DNA from: Thiodubiliella sp900128405
GTDB taxonomy: Bacteria > Pseudomonadota > Gammaproteobacteria > PS1 > Pseudothioglobaceae
Direction: 5' to 3'
Length of the DNA stretch: 64,000 nt
Assembly: GCA_963682085.1 (NCBI GenBank)
Contig: OY821614.1
Coordinates: forward strand, 1,736,001-1,800,000
The notes under the pieces: generated by a model
Told to the model about the DNA's origin: nothing
The model's input: only the letters and a program-made list of their open reading frames with translations
Databases searched by the model: none
In this document: in pieces, positions 1 through 9,100 of the stretch
Layout: every line of letters starts with the position of its first letter
Numbering within the stretch: position 1 is the stretch's first letter
Made by a program: the position numbers and the translations under genes

Positions 1-1
1 T

Positions 2-499
2 TACAGTTGCACAGCTCCCGCTATATTCAAAAAATTTCCACAAATTGATTACCTGTTTATCGGGGTAGGAACAACAGGGACACTTTCTGGTGTAAGTCGC
101 TATTTTAAATTAAAGTCTCCAAATACAAAAATTATAGCAATTGATTCTATTGGCTCAGTCACTTTCGGTGAAAAACCAGGAAAAAGATTAATCCCTGGTC
201 TTGGAACAAGTAAAGTGCCGCCAATTAGTAAATTATCAATATACGATGACATCGTATATGTAACTGAGCAAGATACAATTAATTTATGCAAAAAATTGTC
301 CTTGCAAGGGCTATTGTTTGGAGGCTCTACAGGAACAATTCTATCAGGCATTTGTGATTATGCAAATAAAATAAAAGAAAATTCTTGTGTAGTGACAATT
401 TCACCAGACTTTGGCGACAAATATTTAGACACAATATATAACGAAGAGTGGACTAATAAACATTTCAACAAAATAAAATCACAAGGAGAACTAACATGA
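2..499 (+). CDS. SbnA-like PLP-dependent synthase, C-terminal part (cut by window start)
   Basis: About 165 C-terminal residues of a fold-type II PLP enzyme of the cysteine synthase/SbnA group; the 5' end lies outside the window. The phosphate-binding glycine loop GVGTTGTLSGVSRYF is read near bases 62-106, and a second Gly/Ser-rich segment (GGSTGTILSG) follows near the C-terminus. In the staphyloferrin B pathway SbnA joins O-phosphoserine and glutamate to form ACEGA. The stop overlaps the next gene (ATGA, 496-499), and that gene is SbnB-like, so the SbnA role is preferred over plain cysteine synthase. The catalytic lysine is not in view, so the exact substrate stays inferred. Confidence 0.8.
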   Translation, partial: YSCTAPAIFKKFPQIDYLFIGVGTTGTLSGVSRYFKLKSPNTKIIAIDSIGSVTFGEKPGKRLIPGLGTSKVPPISKLSIYDDIVYVTEQDTINLCKKLSLQGLLFGGSTGTILSGICDYANKIKENSCVVTISPDFGDKYLDTIYNEEWTNKHFNKIKSQGELT

Positions 500-1512
500 G
501 CACACCTAATTTTACAATTATTAACGCTGAATATATTAAGCAATGGCTTTTAAGAAACCCAAAAAAATTATTAGAGATAACAACGCAAGCTTATCTTTCT
601 TTTCACGATGGAACTGCTGTTAATCCAGATAGTTATTTTTTACGCTTTCCCGATAACCCTAATAATAGAATAATTGCATTGCCAGCCTCTTCTGAAAAAG
701 AACCGTTATGTGCTGGAATTAAATGGATATCTAGTTTCCCCATTAATATTTCTAACGGATTAGATAGAGCGTCTGCAGTTTTTATTCTAAATGATAGAAA
801 AACTGGCTACCCACTAGCGTGTCTTGAGGGTTCACAAATTTCTAGTTATAGAACAGCGGCATCTGCAATAGTTGGGGCTGACTTAATTCATCCAACTAAA
901 AAACAATCATCTCATATGGTTATTGTTGGCTGCAGCCTTATTTCTCACAGCGTCTTATCACTTATGATTGGAACTGGTTGGAATATTGATAAAGTTACAT
1001 TGGTTGATTTAGATTTAGATAGGGCTGAAGTTTTTGCAAAAAAATTCTACAATTTAAAAATTGAAACCAGCCAAAAGATAGTCTCAGGGGATTTAATATT
1101 ATTTGCCACTTCTGCTATCGAACCTTACGTTTTAGACACAGATATATTAAATAATAATCCTACAATATTACATATGTCATTAAGGGATTTAGGGGTAGCA
1201 CTAATTGAAAAAAGCCAAAATTTTGTTGATGATATAGACCACTCAGTCAAGGCAAATACTTCTCTTCATTTAACTGAGAAAAAAACTGGAGGTAGAAACT
1301 TTATTACTGGAGATATTTCGCAACTAATTAAAGGAAAAATAAAGGTAAACTCTAATAAACCTAGAATATATGCTCCTTTTGGCATGGGGATAATTGATTT
1401 GCTGGTTGCTCAATCCATATATCAAGAAACACTTCTTCAAAATATCAATGATGACATAAGTGTTATTAATGATTTTTTTCCAACACCATATAGTAAAACA
1501 TCAGGAGAATAA
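496..1512 (+). CDS. SbnB-like NAD-dependent dehydrogenase (ornithine cyclodeaminase/mu-crystallin family)
   Basis: 338 residues, full length for the family. A Rossmann segment is visible (HMVIVGCSLISHSVLS, followed by an acidic VTLVDLDLDRAEVF strand end). SbnB oxidatively cleaves ACEGA, the SbnA product, to L-2,3-diaminopropionate and 2-oxoglutarate. The start overlaps the SbnA-like stop (ATGA), a sign of translational coupling, and an aaggag ribosome site lies just upstream. The gene ends one base before the next ATG. Ornithine cyclodeaminase is the alternative, but the adjacent SbnA-like gene argues for diaminopropionate synthesis. Confidence 0.8.
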   Translation: MSTPNFTIINAEYIKQWLLRNPKKLLEITTQAYLSFHDGTAVNPDSYFLRFPDNPNNRIIALPASSEKEPLCAGIKWISSFPINISNGLDRASAVFILNDRKTGYPLACLEGSQISSYRTAASAIVGADLIHPTKKQSSHMVIVGCSLISHSVLSLMIGTGWNIDKVTLVDLDLDRAEVFAKKFYNLKIETSQKIVSGDLILFATSAIEPYVLDTDILNNNPTILHMSLRDLGVALIEKSQNFVDDIDHSVKANTSLHLTEKKTGGRNFITGDISQLIKGKIKVNSNKPRIYAPFGMGIIDLLVAQSIYQETLLQNINDDISVINDFFPTPYSKTSGE

Positions 1513-1513
1513 A

Positions 1514-2554
1514 ATGAAACAGAAATATATTGGATCTAGTAAATACTGTAATAATGAATATTGGCCTCCTGTTGAATCCACAGGTAGTATTTCATTCGTC
1601 ATTAAAGAGCTAATGAATGAAAATAGTGCAAATATAATTAGCAAACTTAAAAGTATATCAACGGTTGAAAATTATGATGAAAATTTAATGGATGCTTTGG
1701 GGGAGATTTATAGTCTATTTTTTCATTATAAGGACTCTCCGATTTATAACGAGAAGACAATTGATGTCCCAAATATTTTTCGTATAAAGATTCTATTAGA
1801 ATATGAGATGAAAAGAAAAATCATTTCACCAGTTTTGCCAAATAGTGAAGATATTTATAATTCTGTTGATTTGTGCTGTGACTTTTTAGAAGATTTGACT
1901 AATCATAATAAAGGGCTTAATCATTCATTTTTTGATTATACGGAAAGCAAGATGACAAAGAATGAGTGGGTAGAATTTTTATTACTTGAAACAATAAGAA
2001 ATGAAGTTGTTGATGATGAAGTTGCAATGATGATCCCTGGTCTACAGCACTCAATGAAGCAAGTAATGACATCTAACCTTTGGGATGAGTGTGGCAATGG
2101 GAATATAGATAATTTTCACACAACTTGGTTGAGGAGACTGCTAAAATCATTAAATAAAGACAACGATATTATTGAGTATAGAAAAACTAAGCCTTGGTTT
2201 GCTTCTATTACATCAAATTCACTAAACTCACTCTTAACAACGGTAGGCGGTGTTTATTGTGCATATGGTCATTTTTTAATCACAGAAAGTTGGGTAGCAC
2301 CTCATTTTACCAAAATGCTAATTGGAATGGAAAATGTTGGCTTAACAAGTAAAGACACACAAATATATTTTACAGCTCACAAAACAATTGATCCTTTTCA
2401 TACGGCAGAAATGTTATCTGGTATTAGGAAAATGAAACCTCAACTAGAAAAAAAAGAATTAAAAGAGATTGTTTCGGGAGCATGCCAAGCTGTTGCAGCT
2501 GGTGCTGTTATGTATGACAAACTTGAAAAATATTTCAATGAGGGTGCTTTATGA
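1514..2554 (+). CDS. haem-oxygenase-like di-iron oxidase/oxygenase family protein
   Basis: 346 residues from ATG 1514, which has an aggag site seven bases upstream; an in-frame ATG at 1460 lies inside the sbnB-like gene and is not used as the start. Candidate iron ligands are E159/E164/E169, H179, E192 (in W-D-E-x-G), H202, E258, H264 and the H289-x3-D293-x2-H296 signature typical of haem-oxygenase-like di-iron enzymes. This family includes BesC, UndA, CADD and SznF-type N-oxygenases. Known members cleave or N-oxidise amino acids and fatty acids. Sitting between L-Dap synthesis genes and an exporter, it probably acts on diaminopropionate or a derivative; that substrate is inference. The stop overlaps the next start (ATGA). 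Confidence 0.72.
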   Translation: MKQKYIGSSKYCNNEYWPPVESTGSISFVIKELMNENSANIISKLKSISTVENYDENLMDALGEIYSLFFHYKDSPIYNEKTIDVPNIFRIKILLEYEMKRKIISPVLPNSEDIYNSVDLCCDFLEDLTNHNKGLNHSFFDYTESKMTKNEWVEFLLLETIRNEVVDDEVAMMIPGLQHSMKQVMTSNLWDECGNGNIDNFHTTWLRRLLKSLNKDNDIIEYRKTKPWFASITSNSLNSLLTTVGGVYCAYGHFLITESWVAPHFTKMLIGMENVGLTSKDTQIYFTAHKTIDPFHTAEMLSGIRKMKPQLEKKELKEIVSGACQAVAAGAVMYDKLEKYFNEGAL

Positions 2555-3162
2555 GTATTCAATATTTTCTTTTATTTTTTGGCTTAATGTTTCCTTTAGT
2601 ATTTAGCCCAGGACCAGCTAATATAGTGTTTGCTATGTCAGGTATAAGACAAGGAGTTAGAGGATCAATCCCGTTGATAGTAGGAGTAGATTTGGTTTTT
2701 ATTATTTACTCATTGCTAATAGGTTTTGGTTTGGGTGAAATATTGCAATTATATCCAAGTTTGATTTTTATACTTCAATTACTTGGTTCTTTATATATCG
2801 TCTATTTAGCTTACAAGTTTATAAGAGGCGACAAAAAAGAGACAGATTCTAACAACCAGACCTTTACTTTCAAAGATGGGGTTATACTGCAAATGTTAAA
2901 CCCGAAAGGATGGACAATGTTATTTTTAATGTTCTCCACATTGCTTGACGGTAGCTTTAATTATAATACTCAGATTGTTGCTCTTGTTATTATGTTGGCA
3001 ATATTAAATATTTCGACTCATTTTATTTGGGTAATTGCTGGCAATCATATTTCTAGATGGACAGATAACAAAAGAATAGAAAAAATGCTAAATTATTTTT
3101 TTTCTGGATCATTACTTATAGTTGCTATATGGCTTTTATTACAATTAGAGCTACCAATATAA
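2551..3162 (+). CDS. LysE/RhtB-family amino acid exporter
   Basis: 203 residues, usual length for LysE/RhtB transporters. The N-terminal family signature (FSPGPANIVFAMSGIRQG) is present near residues 19-36, with about six hydrophobic segments expected from the sequence. It is translationally coupled to the upstream di-iron enzyme gene (ATGA, 2551-2554). As last gene of the operon it probably exports the amino-acid-like product or protects against it. An attC-like site starts four bases after the stop, so this gene may sit at the end of an integron cassette. Confidence 0.88.
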   Translation: MSIQYFLLFFGLMFPLVFSPGPANIVFAMSGIRQGVRGSIPLIVGVDLVFIIYSLLIGFGLGEILQLYPSLIFILQLLGSLYIVYLAYKFIRGDKKETDSNNQTFTFKDGVILQMLNPKGWTMLFLMFSTLLDGSFNYNTQIVALVIMLAILNISTHFIWVIAGNHISRWTDNKRIEKMLNYFFSGSLLIVAIWLLLQLELPI

Positions 3163-3165
3163 AGC

Positions 3166-3255
3166 ACCTAACAAAAGCATCCAGCGGACAGTTAAAAGCG
3201 GCATTTCGCTGCGCTACACTCTGCTTTTAACTGCCGCTGATGCTAGGCGTTAGGT
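3166..3255 (+). other. attC-like integron recombination site 1
   Basis: Inverse core ACCTAAC (3166-3172) pairs with core GTTAGGT (3249-3255). Inside, CCAGCGGACAG and CTGCCGCTGATG form the inner arms, and a further inverted repeat (GTTAAAAGC / GCTTTTAAC) extends the stem. It lies directly 3' of the exporter gene and 5' of a lipoprotein gene, as cassette sites do. The crossover would be after G3249. Confidence 0.8.
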
Positions 3256-3265
3256 GTAAAAAATA

Positions 3266-3739
3266 ATGTATAAAATCCTTAGCGTTACATTTCTTTTAAT
3301 TTTTGTCTCTGGCTGCACCACATTGAGAGAAAATTATTTTATTCAAACCAAACACATTAAAAAAGATTTATCAAGAGTATATCTATTTAGAGACGATAAT
3401 ACTGGACAAGCTCGCTCTCCAACAGTATTAATAAATAATAAATCTTCTGGTAGCCTTCCTAATAAAGGATATATTAAATACCTCTTAACCCCTGGAAAAT
3501 ATTCATTTGATATGGATTGGGGGTGGATTTCTGGAGGCATAATACAACACTTAGATATTAAATTGGAATCAGGCAAAACTTATTATATCCGTCCTTGGAT
3601 TACTCACAGTACTGTACACATACCAGCACCAGTTTTACTGGGATATACCATACATGTTCAGTTTCAAGAAGGTATTAATATTGTCTATGAAAAAGAGGCG
3701 TTTAAAATCATCAAAAAATTAAGAGAAGTAAATAAATAA
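3266..3739 (+). CDS. DUF2846-like lipoprotein in a cassette
   Basis: 157 residues. A type II signal peptide ends in lipobox VSGC at about residue 17. The rest resembles DUF2846-type lipoproteins, with strands around RVYLFRDDN, a GSLPNKGY stretch and a LTPGKYSF turn. Between crossover points at 3249/3250 and 3835/3836 it forms a 586-base one-gene cassette in the usual cassette orientation. The ATG follows the attC core by ten bases with no good ribosome site, as is common in cassettes. The function of the family is unknown. Confidence 0.75.
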   Translation: MYKILSVTFLLIFVSGCTTLRENYFIQTKHIKKDLSRVYLFRDDNTGQARSPTVLINNKSSGSLPNKGYIKYLLTPGKYSFDMDWGWISGGIIQHLDIKLESGKTYYIRPWITHSTVHIPAPVLLGYTIHVQFQEGINIVYEKEAFKIIKKLREVNK

Positions 3740-3755
3740 GCATGATTATAAAACC

Positions 3756-3841
3756 ACCTAACAAAGCACTCCACCTGACCGCCTTTCCGCTGGCTCCTAC
3801 GTCGCCCGCTCCAAGTCGTCAGGTGAGTTCGGGCGTTAGGG
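3756..3841 (+). other. attC-like integron recombination site 2
   Basis: Inverse core ACCTAAC (3756-3762) and core GTTAGGG (3835-3841; last base off consensus), with inner arms CCACCTGACC and GTCAGGTGAG forming a second inverted repeat. It sits between the two lipoprotein genes. Its shared layout with sites 1 and 3 is the main support. Confidence 0.78.
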
Positions 3842-3849
3842 GCTTACAT

Positions 3850-4362
3850 ATGAAAATAAGTTTAATATTGTTGCTGGTTATTCTTACAGGTTGTGCTGTA
3901 ACTCTACCAACCGGACATCTTTATAAAGATACTATAAAAGAATTACCAAAAATTGAACCTAATAAAAGCAGACTTATCGTATTTAGGCATACCGAAGATA
4001 AGGGTTTAAGAAGAGCAGATGCACATATTAAAATAGATAGTATATCTAAAGAAGCAATTGTTTACGGTGGTTTTTCCAATATAGACATTTTAGCTGGAAA
4101 ACATACAATGTCTGTCAATGCATTTGGCACATCTGCTTGCGAATTAGACTTTACAGTAGTTTCTGGTGAAAAATTATTCTTTGAAATTAAACCTAGAAAA
4201 GAAAAAATGAGTTCAGCATGGTTTATGTTTGGGGCACTTGGTGCTGTTGTTGCTTCGGCAGTGGAATCTGCTGGCAAAAAATGTGGAGGAGAATTTATTA
4301 TACAAAAAGTGAGTAAAAAATATGCAACTAATAAATTGGCAACCCTTCGTAAAAATAAATAA
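3850..4362 (+). CDS. second DUF2846-like lipoprotein in a cassette
   Basis: 170 residues from ATG 3850, where a signal peptide with lipobox LTGC (residues 11-14) begins. An upstream in-frame ATG at 3742 would translate through the attC stem and is rejected. The body shows the same pattern as the preceding gene (RLIVFRHTED near residue 40, then a LAGKHTMSV turn). A hydrophobic Ala/Gly-rich stretch lies near residues 122-138. The cassette spans 3836-4431 (596 bases). Two neighbouring cassettes of one family suggest duplication or selection for related surface lipoproteins. Confidence 0.72.
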   Translation: MKISLILLLVILTGCAVTLPTGHLYKDTIKELPKIEPNKSRLIVFRHTEDKGLRRADAHIKIDSISKEAIVYGGFSNIDILAGKHTMSVNAFGTSACELDFTVVSGEKLFFEIKPRKEKMSSAWFMFGALGAVVASAVESAGKKCGGEFIIQKVSKKYATNKLATLRKNK

Positions 4363-4380
4363 GAGAAATAAGAGAATATA

Positions 4381-4437
4381 CCCTAACAAATCATTCCAGC
4401 CGACCGCTAACGCGGCCGTTGAATTCTAGCGTTAGGC
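4381..4437 (+). other. attC-like integron recombination site 3 (short form)
   Basis: CCCTAAC (4381-4387) and GTTAGGC (4431-4437) bound a 57-base site of the classical short attC length. Inner arms are CCAGCCGACCGC and GCGGCCGTTGAA. The insertion sequence begins 13 bases after it. Confidence 0.75.
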
Positions 4438-4450
4438 TTAATGTTAATTA

Positions 4451-4467
4451 GTCAACCCTTAAAAACC
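4451..4467 (+). repeat. left terminal inverted repeat of the IS
   Basis: GTCAACCCTTAAAAACC, an exact reverse complement of 5948-5964. Confidence 0.9.
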
Positions 4468-4572
4468 ACACAACAAACTGATTTATAACAATAAAACCAC
4501 AATATATCACAGACAAATCAACCAAATTTTGATAAAACACCCCATCTTTCTTGGTCGTTTTGCTAATAAAAA

Positions 4573-5902
4573 ATGCTAACAAAATCAACCCCAAACACAG
4601 GTCAACAAAATCTTTTTCATTCAAAGCTTTTCTCCCAATTAGACACTAAAGACCCTTTAATACAGCTGGCCAATGCCATTAACTGGGCAGTCTTTGATCA
4701 TAGCTTTGAGCAGCATTACTCTAAAGACAACGGCAGACCCTCAAAACCCATTAGGCTGATGGTAGGCTTGCTCATGCTTAAACAGTTGGAGGACTTCTCT
4801 GACGAGCGTGTTGTGTTGCAGTTTAAGCGTAACCCTTATTACCAATACTTCTGTGGCTATCCAAACTACACGCCTAATGTTCCTTGCAATGTTACTGAAC
4901 TGGTACATTTTAGAAAGCGCATTGACACCCAAGGTTTTAATCTTATTTTTAAAAATGAGTATTGAATTGCATGGTAGCTTAGCACAAGAGCCAAGCGTGT
5001 TAATTAACACCACCGTACAAGAAAAAAACATCACCTATCCTACTGATGCCAAACTGGCAATCAAGATTATCAATCGTCTTAACAAGCTGGCAAAACACCA
5101 TAACATTCAACAGCGCCGTACTTATGTCAAAGAGGTTAAAAATTGTCGCTTGGCAATCAGACACTTCCGTCATGTTAAAAAGCACGCCAAAGCTAAGAAA
5201 GCACTAACAAGACTTAGAGCCATTGCCAATAAGCTCATCAGAGAATTGCAACATAAACTACCGCAATATCTGTTGTTTGCAACCTATCAAAAAGACTTCT
5301 TACTCTACCAACAAGTGTTAGCACAAAAGCCCAAGGACAAGAATAAAATCTATTCATTGCATGAAGCTAATGTTTATGTCATTGCCAAGGGCAAGGATCA
5401 TAAACAATATGAATACGGCAACAAAGTGTCCATTGTATTAACCAAAGACAATAACATTATTGTTGGCGTTGTGAGTCATAACAAAAACATTCACGATTCC
5501 AAAACCTTACACGCTGCCATTGGTCATGCTAATAGCAATAGAGATAAAAACAAGCCCATTAAACAGGCAGTATGCGATAGAGGTTATGTTGGTGCAAAAG
5601 AGGTATTGGGTGCAAAAATTATCCTCCCTAAGAAGGCACTTAAACAAGACAATCGTTATCAGCGCGATAAAAAGCGCAAACTGTGTAAAAGACGTGCTGC
5701 CATAGAGCCTATTATTGGACACTTAAAGTCAGACTTCAGGCTATCTAGAAATCTACTAAAAGGGCAGATTGGCGATGAGATTAATGTTTTAATGGCTGCT
5801 TGCGCTTGGAATTTAAGAAAGTGGCTAGTTGCCACTACTATTTTTTTGTTTTTACAAAAGGTTCGCTATTTTTTTATAAAGAATCATTGGTTTATGTTGT
5901 AG
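4573..5902 (+). pseudogene. IS5-family transposase, frameshifted
   Basis: The N-terminal part (4573 to about 4957) shows the IS5-type DUF772 region (RPSKPIRLMVGLLMLKQ). It runs into a stop at 4963. The frame that continues the protein (KMSIELHGSLAQEPS onward) is offset by one base at a TTTTTAAAAA run near 4948-4957 and runs to 5902. Catalytic-core segments are in the second frame: DRGYVGAKEV with the second Asp, and IEPIIGHLKSDFRL with the Glu. Joining needs a +1 shift (or loss of one A). This is most simply an indel, or possibly slippage on the A-run or a sequencing error. Confidence 0.8.
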
Positions 5903-5947
5903 TATGCAAAAGCTTGTAATTAAATAAGGTTTGGTTATTTTGAATTG

Positions 5948-5964
5948 GGTTTTTAAGGGTTGAC
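5948..5964 (-). repeat. right terminal inverted repeat of the IS
   Basis: GGTTTTTAAGGGTTGAC, an exact reverse complement of 4451-4467. Confidence 0.9.
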
Positions 5965-6152
5965 TATTTACTTTACATACCATTTTTAAAAAATAATCAG
6001 TCTTTTTCTCAAGGGGAATAATGCCCACCTAAAAACTAAAGAATCAATGAAAAATGTTTAAACAAGTATAGGGGATTGCTGGAAAATAGTTTTTTTTAAG
6101 TGTTAGTAATGCTACTTTTGAATTTCAAGAATGATAAAAACAAAATTTTGTG

Positions 6153-6158
6153 TATAAT
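6153..6158 (+). promoter_or_regulatory. candidate -10 box for the RTX adhesin gene
   Basis: TATAAT 35 bases before ATG 6193, in an AT-rich stretch without a clear -35 hexamer. An aaaggag ribosome site lies at about 6171-6177, rather far from the ATG (about 15 bases). The remaining intergenic DNA from 5966 holds no other recognisable element. Confidence 0.4.
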
Positions 6159-6192
6159 TTATAAACCATAGAAAGGAGTTGGTTTAACAGAA

Positions 6193-9100
6193 ATGATAAA
6201 AAAAACAATTAAACAAATCAAGACATCACAAGCCCAAGCACAAAAAACCGCTGACCACCTCAATCAAGAAGTTATTGTTGTCGCCCAAAACAAACAACAT
6301 ATCCAAGTTCAAGCAGGCAAAGCTTACCAGCTAAGCGCTAAAGACTTTAATACTAAAAAGGCAAGCCTAATTGCTAAGAAAGTCGGTAATGACTTAGAAA
6401 TTTCCTTAGAAAACAATGTTGTTGTATTTGACGATTATTTTGAAATTTGTGCTACTGATTTATCTTGCTTAGTTTCTCTTCCTACCAAAAACGGTGGACT
6501 TTACCATGTGCTTGCTGATACCTTCTTTACCTTAGAAGATGGCACCCAAATTGTTTATTTCTATGGCGAACAATCTATTGTTTCTACAGAATCTAGCACA
6601 GGTGACAAACAAAGCTTTTTTGATATTATTACTCCAGATATGGAGCTTGTAGCCGCAGTTGCAGTTTTAGCCGTTGTTATTAGTGGTAATAGCGATGGTG
6701 ATGATAGTGATGGTAATGACGATGGCGATGACGATGTAACAAATAAGTCAGTAGCTGTTATTATCACCAGTAACAAACTTAATGATGCCAATGACGCATT
6801 TAAGTTAACCTTTACTTTTACTGAACAAGTAAGCGGCTTTGATCGTAACGATATTACCTTTATAGGTGCAGGTGATAACGATGAAAACATCGACAAAGGC
6901 ACCCTAACAACAGCATCTTCAGGTGCCGATCACAACAAAGTTTTTACCTTAATAGTCACGCCAAAAATCGCACTAACAGGCAACATTGCCGTTAATATTG
7001 CCGCCAATGCAGCAACAGGTATAATTTTAGAAAAAGCCAATATTGCCGCTACAAAATTTACCCAAAAGTTTGACGACACCACCCCAGAAAGTTTAGCATT
7101 AGTAACCACTGATGACATGGGCATTAGCAATAGCGATAACATAACCAACAAAACCATCGTAACTATTATTGGTAAAGCACAGGCAAACTCAACAATAGAA
7201 TTGTTTAATGTCTTTAATTCATTAGGCACAACCACTGCCGATGATAGCGGAAATTTCAGCAAAAAAGTTACTTTAGCAGAAAACACAACAACAGACATTA
7301 CTGCCAAAGCAACCGATGCTGATGGCAACACAAGTTCAGCCTCTAGCGTTTTGTCAGTTAGCGTAGACACCACAAAACCTACTTTCACCAGTAGCAATGA
7401 AGGCATGGGTGTTGTCAATCGATTCAACGCCGTTTATAACGCAGAGGTTAATGGCGATGAAGCAAGCGTTACCTACACACTTAGAGCAGTTGATTTAAAT
7501 AAATTTAACATCAATGCAGAGAGTGGTGTTGTTACTTACAAAATCACACCAAATGTAGTTCCTGCCACACCAGACAATATCGTTATCACTGCTACTAACA
7601 TTGCAGGCAATACTGAAACTCACAATGTAGTAATAACAATGGTAATCAAACTAGCCGTTACCATTACCAGCAACAAACTTAATGGTGCCAATGGCGCATT
7701 TAAGCTAACCTTTACTTTTACCGAACAAGTAAGTGGCTTCGAACTTGGCGACATTATCTTTACAGGTGCAGGCGATAACGATGAAAACATCAACAAAGGC
7801 ACCCTAACAACAGCATCTTCAGGTGCCTATCACAACAAAGTTTTTACCTTAATAGTTACACCAAAAACGACACTAACAGAGGGCAACATTACCGTTGATA
7901 TTGCCGCTGATGTAGTAGCAAGTGCAACCTCAAATCGAGTCAATATTGCCGCCATACCATTTACCCAAAAATTTGACAAAATAGCACCAATCGCCCCAGA
8001 AAATTTAGCATTAGTAACCACTGATGACACGGGCATTAGCAATAGCGATAACATAACCAGTAAAACTACCATTACCATTATTGGTAAAGCAGAGGCAGGC
8101 ACGGTAATAAAGTTGTTTAACGGTTTGACTTTATTAGGCGAAACCATTGCCGATGATAACGGAAATTTCAGCAACAAAATTACTTTAGCAGAAAACGCAA
8201 TAACAAACATCACCGCCAAAGCAATCGATGTTGTTGGCAACACAAGTTCAACCTCTAGCGTTTTGTCAGTTAGCGTAGACATCACAAAACCTACTTTCAC
8301 CAGTAGCAATAAAGGGGTAGGTATTACCAATCAACCCAACGCCGTTTATAACGCCGAAGTTGACGGCGATGAAGCAAGTGTTACCTACACACTTAGAGCA
8401 GTTGATTTAAATAAATTTAACATCAATGCAGGGAGTGGTATTGTTACTTACAAAACCATACCAAATGTGGTTACCACCACACCAGACAACATCGTTATCA
8501 CCGCTACTGACATTGCAGGCAATACTGAAACTCACAATGTAGCAATAATAGCAATGGACAAGTTAGCAGTTACCATTACCAGCAACAAACCTAATGGCAC
8601 CGATGGCGTATTCGAACTAACTTTTACCTTTACTGAAAAAGTAACAGGTTTTGACATCAACGATATTGATTTTGGAAGTGTAGGTGCCAACGATGTAAAC
8701 ATTAGCAAAGGTATATTAACAACAGCAAATTCAGGTGATGATCAAAATAAAGTCTTCAATTTAGTTGTTACCCCAGAACCAGAGCTAGAAGACAGCAACA
8801 TTAGCATTGATATTGCCGCCAATACAGTAACAGGCTTGATTTCAGGTCAAAAAAATATTGCCATAACGCAATTTATCCAAGTATTTGACGACACAGTGCC
8901 AACACTTGCTCTTGACAACCCATGGATACTTAACTTCCCATCTTCAGGATACTTTTTCGAAAAAGATGATGTTGTCACACTAACCCTTACCTTTAGTGAA
9001 GCACTAGTGCTAAGTAACACTATAGGCTCTAAAATCATGATTGCAGACAAGGCATTTATGCTGGATAAAAATACCTCCATCGCAGCAGGTAATACTAAGC

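Larger units (their letters stand above)
4451..5964 (+). mobile_element. IS5-type insertion sequence, complete ends
   Basis: A 1514-base element bounded by perfect 17-base terminal inverted repeats and flanked by a TA dinucleotide on each side (4449-4450 and 5965-5966), consistent with a 2-base target duplication. It encodes one DDE transposase, broken by a frameshift. It landed immediately 3' of the cassette array and 5' of the adhesin gene. Confidence 0.88.

Noticed and set aside
3742..3849. Upstream ATG extending the second lipoprotein
   Set aside because: Translation would run through the attC stem and bury the lipobox signal peptide internally.
4940..4970. Programmed -1 frameshift in the transposase
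   Set aside because: The continuing frame needs a +1 (or -2) shift, and no A6G-type or stem-stimulated -1 site is present.
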